In this document: in pieces, positions 1 to 4,806 of the stretch
Layout: each line of letters starts with the position of its first letter
Position numbering within the stretch: the first letter of the stretch is position 1
From: CAYWBI01 sp964456445
Lineage (GTDB): Bacteria > Calditrichota > Calditrichia > Calditrichales > J004
DNA length: 5,440 nt
Assembly: GCA_964456445.1 (NCBI GenBank)
Contig: CAYWBI010000229.1
Coordinates: 1 to 5,440, forward strand
Reading direction: 5' to 3'
The notes under the pieces: model-generated
What the model was told of the DNA's origin: nothing
The model's input: the letters and a program-made list of their open reading frames with translations, nothing else
Databases searched by the model: none
Translations under genes and position numbers: made by a program

Positions 1-1182
1 GCGCACATAATCGTAGCTCAGATCAGAGCCCCAGCCCGTGGCTTCCGCCTTGCCCGCCTTTAAATCCAAACTGACCCGTAGCTGCGATTCGCCCATCAGT
101 TTTTTAAGGACCGGGCGGTTGTGGGCGACCGGTTGCCCGTTTTTCACAATCAGCACGGGTGAATCAAACCCAAATGAAAGATCAATTTTTGTCGGGTCAA
201 AAGGAATGCCGGCCCGTCCGGCCGCGGCGATGATCCGGCCCCAGTTGGGGTCTTGTCCGAACATGGCCGTTTTTACAAGATTGGAATCGCTGATGGTACG
301 CACCACCTGCCGGGCGGATTGGATATCGGGGGCATGGTCCACATGGTACTCGATCATTTTGGTGGCGCCCTCGCCGTCGGAAACGATCAGTTTGGCGAGA
401 TGGGTGCACAGTTTTAAGAGTTCGCTGTGGAATTGTTCAAAGGCCGCGTCTTCCTTTTCGATAAGCCCGTTGCCGGCCAGCCCGTTGCACATGATGGCCA
501 CGGTGTCGTTTGTTGATGTGTCGCCATCCACGGTAATCATATTAAACGAGGCGTCCACGGCTTTCCGCAAGGCCTTATCCAGCAACTTTGGGGTGATATG
601 TATATCGCAAACGATATAGGCCAGCATGGTACCCATATTGGGATGGATCATCCCGGAACCTTTGGCGATGCCCGCCAGGTTAACCGTTGCACCGCCGCTG
701 GCAAAGGATGAAAAACCTTCCTTGGCAAACGTATCGGTGGTCAGGATGGCATTGGCCGCCAGCGCGCCGGCCATGGTCCGGTTGGATAATTTTTTTGCCG
801 CGGCTTTTATGCCCTCACACACCTTTTGCGTTGGGAAGGGTTCACCGATAATACCCGTGGAAGAGATCAATATATTCCCAGGCGCTACATTAAGGGCTTC
901 GGCGGCGCTTTGCAGCATGGCTTCCGCGGCCTGGTAACCGGCGACGCCCGTGCAGGCATTGGCATTGCCGGAATTGATGACAAAGGCCTGCAACCTGCCA
1001 TCATCCAAATGCGAACGGCATAATTTTATAGGTTCTGCGGTGACTAAATTTTGCGTAAACAGCACAGCGGCGCTGGCCGGCACATCGGAGCGGATGATTG
1101 CTAAGTCGCGGCGATTGGATTTTATGCCGATATGCGCTCCCCAGCAGGATATCCCGCGGACATTGGTGATGCTTTGTTTCAT
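1..1182 (-). CDS. argJ: Bifunctional glutamate N-acetyltransferase / amino-acid acetyltransferase (ornithine acetyltransferase), 3' end cut by window
   Basis: Transfers the acetyl group of N-acetylornithine to glutamate, regenerating N-acetylglutamate and releasing ornithine in the cytoplasm. Some family members also use acetyl-CoA; the sequence cannot decide which applies here. The minus frame is open for 394 codons to the window edge and ends in the DLSYDYVR block that lies near the family C-terminus, so only about seven or eight residues are missing. Family landmarks are SDVPASAAVLFT (about 32-43), NSGNANACTG (70-79), the STG oxyanion-hole segment (108-110), KGSGMIHPNMGTML (174-187), DGDTSTNDT (219-227) and DGEGATK (269-275). 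ArgJ is an N-terminal-nucleophile enzyme that cuts itself before a Thr, here Thr185. The residue before the Thr is Gly rather than the more common Ala. The start is ATG at 1182, preceded by AAGGA with 5-nt spacing. It is the third gene of the argB-argC-argJ cluster, 112 bp after argC. Confidence 0.97.
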   Translation of the reverse strand, partial: MKQSITNVRGISCWGAHIGIKSNRRDLAIIRSDVPASAAVLFTQNLVTAEPIKLCRSHLDDGRLQAFVINSGNANACTGVAGYQAAEAMLQSAAEALNVAPGNILISSTGIIGEPFPTQKVCEGIKAAAKKLSNRTMAGALAANAILTTDTFAKEGFSSFASGGATVNLAGIAKGSGMIHPNMGTMLAYIVCDIHITPKLLDKALRKAVDASFNMITVDGDTSTNDTVAIMCNGLAGNGLIEKEDAAFEQFHSELLKLCTHLAKLIVSDGEGATKMIEYHVDHAPDIQSARQVVRTISDSNLVKTAMFGQDPNWGRIIAAAGRAGIPFDPTKIDLSFGFDSPVLIVKNGQPVAHNRPVLKKLMGESQLRVSLDLKAGKAEATGWGSDLSYDYVR

Positions 1183-1222
1183 ATTCTTCCTTGTTTTTCA
1201 GGAATACTTCGATTGTTTTTTA

Positions 1223-1240
1223 GTTGATCTTTTATTCAAA
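1223..1240. promoter_or_regulatory. Weak ARG-box-like sequence in the argC-argJ gap
   Basis: On the minus strand this reads TTTGAATAAAAGATCAAC, about 41 bp upstream of the argJ start. By my hand count it matches the Bacillus AhrC/ArgR operator consensus (as I recall it) at about 13 of 18 positions. The left half TGAAT is perfect and the right half is partial. The spacer is AT-rich, so a chance match is quite possible. No comparable box was found in front of argC or argB. Confidence 0.22.
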
Positions 1241-1275
1241 ATTCTTACAGGCCCAACACAGAAGCCGGGAGATTG

Positions 1276-1298
1276 GGTCTAAAACCAGACCGTTTTAG
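1276..1298 (-). other. Two alternative small hairpins at the argC stop codon
   Basis: CTAAAAC (1279-1285) and GTTTTAG (1292-1298) form a perfect 7-bp inverted repeat with a 6-nt loop, and the right arm contains the argC stop codon. An overlapping repeat, GGTCT (1276-1280) with AGACC (1287-1291), would form a competing 5-bp stem. Neither is followed by a T-run on the transcribed (minus) strand, so this is not a classical terminator. It may influence mRNA processing between argC and argJ or be incidental. Confidence 0.3.
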
Positions 1299-2356
1299 GG
1301 ATAAACAGGGAGGTGCAACAAACCCGAATCTTCTTTTAGGTTAAACATGATGTTCATATTCTGTACCGCCTGGCCCGCGGCGCCCTTTACTAAATTATCG
1401 AGTACGGAAATAATGATGATATTGCCCGTCCGTGAATCGTGTTTTACATAAAGATTGCAATAATTGGAGCCGCGCACATGTTTTATCTCCGGCGGGGATT
1501 CACAAATACGAATGAATTTTTCCTTAAAATAAAAACGTCCGTACAAATCACTCAGGTCATTTTGGTGCATGGGCCCGGCCGGGCGCACATACACGGCGCT
1601 CAGAATACCACGGTCGATGGGCAGCAGGTGCGGGGTAAACTGCACCTTGATTTCGGTTCCGGCCAGTAAACTGAGTTCCTGTTCGATTTCCGGTGTGTGC
1701 CGGTGGCTGCCAATGCCGTAGGCGGAGAAATTGCCGAATACCCGGGAAAAATGTGTGCTGGCCTGTGGTTTGACCCCTGCTCCCGTGGCGCCGGATTTGG
1801 AATCAATGATGATGGAATCCGTTTGGATTAGTTTCTCCTTTAGCAGCGGCGCCAGGGCAAGAAGCACCGATGTGGGATAACAACCCGGGTTGGCCACTAA
1901 TTTTGATGAGCGGATCTGCCCCCGGAAAAGTTCGGGCAGGCCATAGACCGCCTGGTTGAGCAGTTCCGGCGCCCGGTGGTTCGTAGCGTACCAATGATTA
2001 TAAACGCTTGCTGATTTAAGACGAAAGTCAGCAGACATATCGATGATTTTGACTCCTTTGCCATATAGCGGCCGGACAAAATCCTGGGCAATGGCATGGG
2101 GAAGGGCCAAAAAAACCACATCCGGCGGATCGTCCAGCAAGGCCTCCGCGGGTTGCAGAACCAAGTCCACAATCCGGTTTAGATGGGGGTGGATATCGGA
2201 CAAACGTTTACCGGCATGTTGCCGGGAAGTTACCATGCTCAGCTCCACCCGGGGATGGCCCGCCAGCAACCCGGCAAGCTCGGAACCGGTATATCCGCTG
2301 GCCCCTACAATGCCCGCCCGAAAACTCTTTTTTTGCTCAATGCTTGGATAACCCAT
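1295..2356 (-). CDS. argC: N-acetyl-gamma-glutamyl-phosphate reductase
   Basis: NADPH-dependent cytoplasmic enzyme that reduces N-acetylglutamyl-5-phosphate to N-acetylglutamate-5-semialdehyde, the third step of arginine synthesis. The 353-residue length fits the usual ~340-350 type. The Rossmann dinucleotide-binding loop GASGYTGSEL is at 18-27. The catalytic cysteine is Cys159 in NPGCYPTS. The GSHRHTPEIEQ block (216-226) supplies the active-site His. TPHLLPIDRGIL (241-252), GSNYCNLYVKH near 296-306 and DNLVKGAAGQAVQNMN near 320-335 are family signatures. The start ATG at 2356 is preceded by AGGT with 4-nt spacing and leaves a short tail before the first beta strand, as expected. The gene begins 59 bp after argB, on the same strand, so co-transcription is likely. 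No damage or unusual residues are seen. Confidence 0.98.
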   Translation of the reverse strand: MGYPSIEQKKSFRAGIVGASGYTGSELAGLLAGHPRVELSMVTSRQHAGKRLSDIHPHLNRIVDLVLQPAEALLDDPPDVVFLALPHAIAQDFVRPLYGKGVKIIDMSADFRLKSASVYNHWYATNHRAPELLNQAVYGLPELFRGQIRSSKLVANPGCYPTSVLLALAPLLKEKLIQTDSIIIDSKSGATGAGVKPQASTHFSRVFGNFSAYGIGSHRHTPEIEQELSLLAGTEIKVQFTPHLLPIDRGILSAVYVRPAGPMHQNDLSDLYGRFYFKEKFIRICESPPEIKHVRGSNYCNLYVKHDSRTGNIIIISVLDNLVKGAAGQAVQNMNIMFNLKEDSGLLHLPVYP

Positions 2357-2415
2357 TATTACCTGACCCGTCCTTTAATTTTTGTTTTAGTGTAAATGTA
2401 TTTGCCCTAAATGCT

Positions 2416-3243
2416 TTATCTTAAAGTTGTCCCATATTTCTCCCCATTTAAATAGCGGGGAAGAATACCGTTTTTTGTACCGTTTAAAATAGCCACCCGG
2501 CCAACACCTTTTTCCAGGGCCAGGCGGGCCGCTTCCATTTTGGGGATCATCCCCCCTTGCAAAAGCGGTGCAAGCCGCGGCCACTCCTTTTGTATATCGA
2601 TATCCTCCATCAATGAGCCCGGGTCATTTTTATCCGCACGGAACCCATCCACATCGGTCATCAAAAAGAAGAAATCGGCCTTTAACGCTCCGGCAATATG
2701 ACCGGCGAACATATCGGCGTTGATGTTATGGACGCTGCCGTCCGGCGCCAGCGCGAGCGGGGCTAAAACCGGGACAATATCTGCCTGCAACAAGGTTCTC
2801 AGCAAAGTTGTTTCCACATGACGCACATCGCCCACCTGTCCCAAATCGATTTCTTCCAGACGGCCGTCTGTTTGTTGCCGGTGATACCGTTTGTCGGAAA
2901 AAACCGTCGGTCCATCCACACCGGAGAGCCCGGCGGCCTTAAAACCCCGTCCGATAAGACCACGTACAATGGAACCGCCGACCGCGCCCTTCAAGGCCAT
3001 CTCTACCAGTCCGATGGCCTGGGGCGTCGTTTTGCGGTGACCGCCGATAAATTCATGGGGAATTTTATAGCGCTCGAGGATATCGGTGATGGCCGGACCG
3101 CCGCCGTGTATGATGACCAGTTCCCTTACTTTTGAGCGGATCGTCGCGCAATCCTCAATAAAATGGATAAAGGCCTTTTCCTCTTTTAAGGCATTCCCGC
3201 CAATTTTTATACAAACAGTGGGTGGGTGTTTGGCAGAAGACAT
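2416..3243 (-). CDS. argB: N-acetylglutamate kinase
   Basis: Phosphorylates N-acetylglutamate with ATP to give the acyl phosphate used by ArgC, in the cytoplasm. It is an amino-acid-kinase fold protein of 275 residues. Landmarks are KIGGNAL with catalytic Lys13, IHGGGP (45-50) for phosphate binding, GHRKTTP (68-74), NINAD (173-177) for substrate binding, LMTDVDG (194-200) for nucleotide binding and GGMIPKMEAA with Lys235. Only about 12 residues precede Lys13, as in the short E. coli enzyme. The N-terminal helix found in arginine-inhibited kinases such as that of Thermotoga is missing, so direct feedback inhibition by arginine looks unlikely (inference). The ATG at 3243 has only a weak GAAAG Shine-Dalgarno sequence. 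It is the first gene of the argB-argC-argJ unit and has its own candidate promoter. Confidence 0.98.
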   Translation of the reverse strand: MSSAKHPPTVCIKIGGNALKEEKAFIHFIEDCATIRSKVRELVIIHGGGPAITDILERYKIPHEFIGGHRKTTPQAIGLVEMALKGAVGGSIVRGLIGRGFKAAGLSGVDGPTVFSDKRYHRQQTDGRLEEIDLGQVGDVRHVETTLLRTLLQADIVPVLAPLALAPDGSVHNINADMFAGHIAGALKADFFFLMTDVDGFRADKNDPGSLMEDIDIQKEWPRLAPLLQGGMIPKMEAARLALEKGVGRVAILNGTKNGILPRYLNGEKYGTTLR

Positions 3244-3268
3244 AAATTTCTTTCAGATAAAAAACCCA

Positions 3269-3297
3269 ATCTTAGCGATAAAAGGCTTTTGAGGCAA
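3269..3297 (-). promoter_or_regulatory. Candidate sigma70-type promoter of the argBCJ cluster
   Basis: On the minus strand, TTGCCT (3297-3292) and TAAGAT (3274-3269) are separated by exactly 17 nt. Each hexamer matches the sigma70 consensus at four of six positions. Transcription would begin near 3262, giving a leader of about 20 nt before the argB ATG at 3243. The prediction comes from consensus and position only. If the host uses a Bacteroidota-type sigma factor, these hexamers may not apply. Confidence 0.35.
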
Positions 3298-3302
3298 AAA
3301 TA

Positions 3303-3335
3303 AACCGGTTCACAATTCCCGCCATAAAAAATGGC
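3303..3335. other. Palindrome and short hairpin in the divergent argB / membrane-gene spacer
   Basis: AACCGGTT at 3303-3310 is a perfect 8-bp palindrome lying just upstream of the candidate argB -35 box. GCCAT (3321-3325) and ATGGC (3331-3335) form a 5-bp inverted repeat around AAAAA. Either could be a regulator site for one or both divergent genes. No known operator consensus is recognised, and short palindromes are common by chance. The rest of the 195-bp spacer (3244-3438) shows no gene and no strong plus-strand promoter; a TATAAA at 3353-3358 lacks a matching -35 box. Confidence 0.25.
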
Positions 3336-3438
3336 ATCGTTTTGTAGCTGTATATAAATTGAAACGTTTAATGAAAAAACAGCGGATGGTAGAGGAAATA
3401 CCCGCCGTAAAAATTTGTGTCATCAAAAAAGGATTCAA

Positions 3439-3918
3439 ATGGAACTGTATGCTCTGGCACGCGTCATACATGTGTTATCAATTGTTGTCTGGATTGGTGG
3501 AGTATTCATGGTAACCATGATTATTTTGCCGGCGGTGCAAAAATTTAAATCCCCAGATGAACAAATAGACTTTTTTACCCTCGTTGAGAACCGTTTTGCC
3601 CTGTTTGCTAAAGCGACAACCTTGCTGGCCCTGCTCAGCGGGTTGTGGATGCTTTACCTCAATTCCGGCTGGGTACAATTTTTAAACATTTCCCATTGGT
3701 GGCTGTGGGCGATGGTTCTTATTTGGCTGTTGTTTACCTTGGTTTTATTTTGGCTGGAACCGACCTACCTCAATGGGTGGTTTAAAAAGAACGCCCAAAA
3801 AGACCCGGTTGGGACCTTCAGCCGCATTCGCCGTTTCCACTATATTTTATTGACGGTGAGCCTGCTGACCATTGCCGGGGCAGTTGCCGGCAGTCATGGT
3901 TGGTTTTGGATCGGTTGA
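3439..3918 (+). CDS. Small four-helix inner-membrane protein, CopD/HemJ-like style, function unknown
   Basis: Encodes a 159-residue hydrophobic protein predicted to span the inner membrane four times: about 8-32, 54-74, 86-106 and 134-153. The first helix carries RVIHVLSIVVWIGG, an Arg-x-x-His...Trp-x-Gly-Gly pattern seen in small CopD- and HemJ-related membrane proteins. Other notable residues are His86 before WWLW, Glu107-Pro108 at the end of helix 3, His134 in RRFHY, and the C-terminal GAVAGSHGW with His153. Membrane histidines at 11, 86, 134 and 153 suggest heme or metal binding, but this is inference and no exact family is assigned. The chosen start is ATG 3439, because AAGGA lies 5 nt upstream. 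A TTG at 3415 would add eight residues but has no clear ribosome site. It is divergent from argB with no visible link to arginine metabolism, and convergent with the small minus-strand ORF. Confidence 0.85.
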   Translation: MELYALARVIHVLSIVVWIGGVFMVTMIILPAVQKFKSPDEQIDFFTLVENRFALFAKATTLLALLSGLWMLYLNSGWVQFLNISHWWLWAMVLIWLLFTLVLFWLEPTYLNGWFKKNAQKDPVGTFSRIRRFHYILLTVSLLTIAGAVAGSHGWFWIG

Positions 3919-3919
3919 A

Positions 3920-3942
3920 CGGCTATTAAGATATTTGAGCCG
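3920..3942 (+). terminator. Weak hairpin just after the membrane-protein gene
   Basis: CGGCT (3920-3924) can pair with AGCCG (3938-3942), starting 2 nt after the TGA stop. The stem is only 5 bp, the loop is 13 nt and no T-run follows. An overlapping pair, CTATTA (3923-3928) and TAATAG (3944-3949), competes with it. It sits where a terminator for the convergent genes would be expected, but it does not have canonical form. Confidence 0.2.
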
Positions 3943-3985
3943 CTAATAGAAATGTAAACAGATGCCGCCACTTCGCCGGTAAATT

Positions 3986-4284
3986 TTATTTATTTTTGCC
4001 TGCCAACAGTTTTTGCAAACGGCGCAACTTGAACACTTCCGGTTTAGGCTGCAATTTATATTGACCCATCTGCTGATACCGCTGATGTTTTTTTCTTTTT
4101 CCGATTGCCTTAATCCCGGATTAAAGTTTGTTTTTGTCGGTTCTTTTTGAATTTCCCTTGTTTGCCGCTTATCGGGTAAAGGGAGGTACTGCAGGTCATG
4201 CGCCCGGTCGCGGGGAAGATTGAAGCACAATTCGGAAATAAACTGTACCGGCGGTTTATCACACAGCATGTTTGTCTCGCTCAT
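3986..4284 (-). CDS. Possible small basic protein, readable only with a -1 frame change
   Basis: No family is recognised. From ATG 4284 (weak GAAG ribosome site; no better site at ATG 4305 or 4335) the frame reads MSETNMLCDKPPVQFISE and continues with codons like those of neighbouring genes. It reaches a seven-A run at 4094-4088. In the same frame it would continue to a stop at 3943 through an unconvincing Cys-rich tail. In the -1 frame the next 33 codons read as a natural basic C-terminus (HQRYQQMGQYKLQPKPEV, then FKLRRLQKLLAGKNK) ending at TAA 3988-3986. The join falls exactly on A_AAA_AAC (4093-4087), a classical -1 slippery heptamer. The fused product would be about 99 residues. The frame change may be programmed, a mutation (pseudogene) or an indel error in the poly-A run. 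The gene itself is not certain; no signal peptide or membrane segment is seen. Confidence 0.38.
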
Positions 4285-4312
4285 ACTGCTTCTTTTATGT
4301 TTCATATCATAC

Positions 4313-4565
4313 TTGTCCAAAATAAGAAATTCCATATATTAATTTGGACTGCATATTTATGTCTTTGCATTTTAAACTTAAAATAATGTGCCCAAACGTT
4401 GATATATGAGGCTCTTTTTGACCAAAGTCGTAAGTCGTCCTTAAATATCTTGGACAGCATAAAAACTCAAAAAGTAGAGACTTGTCCGAGAAATGCGTTT
4501 TTATGGTATCTAAGTTCAGCAATTACAACAAAATTTGTCCTAAATAGTGATTGTTTTGGACAGCA
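4313..4565. repeat. Three TTGTCC...TTGGAC modules with 106-bp periodic right halves
   Basis: Each module pairs a left half, T(T/C)GTCC followed by an AAATA-like stretch, with a right half TTGGAC(A/T)GCA, so GTCC and GGAC face each other. The copies are: left 4313-4324 with right 4344-4353; left 4435-4447 with right 4450-4459; left 4535-4546 with right 4556-4565. The right halves start at 4344, 4450 and 4556, exactly 106 bp apart twice, close to ten helical turns. Further single half-sites are TTGTCC at 4482 and 4636 and TTGGAC at 4742. The DNA between modules does not align well by eye, so this is not a clean tandem repeat. Operator sites or decayed repeat elements are both possible. Confidence 0.45.
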
Positions 4566-4639
4566 GTGGTTTCATGTATGTGCCGGCCATTGTTGGTTTA
4601 CGCCCGAAAATGTTATATCTTGTTCCCGGATGCCATTGT

Positions 4640-4690
4640 CCGGTCAAGGGCCTGTGAGAAATATGAACCCTTTGGCCGGTCTTATTTTAT
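4640..4690 (+). terminator. Terminator-like hairpin with possible anti-terminator sequences
   Basis: CCGGTCAAGGG (4640-4650) pairs with CCCTTTGGCCGG (4668-4679) in an 11-bp stem with one bulged T and one G-U pair. The loop is 17 nt, and TCTTATTTTAT follows at 4680-4690. That is the layout of a rho-independent terminator on the plus strand, although the loop is long and the T-run is interrupted. No gene precedes it on this strand. Upstream, CCGGCCA (4583-4589) is perfectly complementary to TGGCCGG (4673-4679) in the 3' arm. CCGGA (4626-4630) can pair with TCCGG (4639-4643), taking part of the 5' arm. Such exclusive pairings are typical of attenuators, but no known riboswitch class is recognised. 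Confidence 0.4.
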
Positions 4691-4711
4691 AAGTCTCCAC
4701 AGTTTGGCCAT

Positions 4712-4742
4712 ATTTAATGCTAAATTTGGGTTAGCATTAAAT
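4712..4742. promoter_or_regulatory. Perfect 12-bp inverted repeat upstream of the exported-protein gene
   Basis: ATTTAATGCTAA (4712-4723) and TTAGCATTAAAT (4731-4742) are exact inverted copies with a 7-nt spacer, ATTTGGG. The centre lies about 80 bp before the ATG at 4807. As DNA it resembles an operator for a dimeric regulator. As RNA it would form a stable AT-rich stem without a following T-run, so a terminator role is less likely. No known operator consensus is recognised. A poor -35/-10 pair, TTGGAA (4761-4766) and TACTAT (4783-4788), lies between it and the gene, but would start transcription almost on the ribosome site. Confidence 0.45.
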
Positions 4743-4806
4743 TGGACGAGATAGAAAATATTGGAAATTTAAATCATACTTTTACTATCTATTCCAGGGA
4801 GGTCGT

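Larger units (their letters stand above)
4285..4806. other. Gene-poor, structured intergenic region
   Basis: These 522 bp contain no convincing protein gene. Short open frames on both strands have no ribosome site, odd composition and no recognisable motif. The region is AT-richer than its neighbours except for a GC-rich patch near 4580-4680. It holds repeated TTGTCC/TTGGAC modules in the left part, a terminator-like hairpin at 4640-4690 and a perfect inverted repeat at 4712-4742, then the ribosome site of the next gene. It may be the leader and control region of the downstream exported-protein gene, or may hide a small RNA. Confidence 0.5.

Noticed and set aside
38..619. 193-codon plus-strand ORF
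   Set aside because: It is antisense to argJ, whose minus frame carries all family motifs through this stretch. The plus ORF has low-quality composition and no ribosome site.
626..1282. Further plus-strand ORFs over argJ and the argC-argJ gap
   Set aside because: They are shadows of the argJ minus frame and show no motif or plausible start.
3943..4086. Cys-rich C-terminal tail in the zero frame (possible zinc-binding motif)
   Set aside because: The -1 frame over the same bases gives better codon use and a natural basic C-terminus, so the cysteines are probably a frame artefact.
4307..4522. 71-codon minus-strand ORF
   Set aside because: Composition is Cys/Phe/Tyr-rich as in random AT-rich DNA, there is no ribosome site and it overlaps the repeat modules.
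4313..4565. CRISPR array or clean tandem repeat
   Set aside because: Only 10-12-nt blocks recur, spacing between half-sites varies and the intervening DNA is neither repeat nor spacer-like in length. No cas genes are present.
4399..4692. 97-codon plus-strand ORF in the gene-poor region
   Set aside because: No ribosome site, codon use unlike the neighbours, no motif, and it runs through the repeat modules and into the terminator-like hairpin.
4705..4720. Sigma54-like promoter (GG...GC) near TTGGCCATATTTAATGC
   Set aside because: The spacing between GG and GC is 11 nt instead of 10, and the flanks do not match the consensus.
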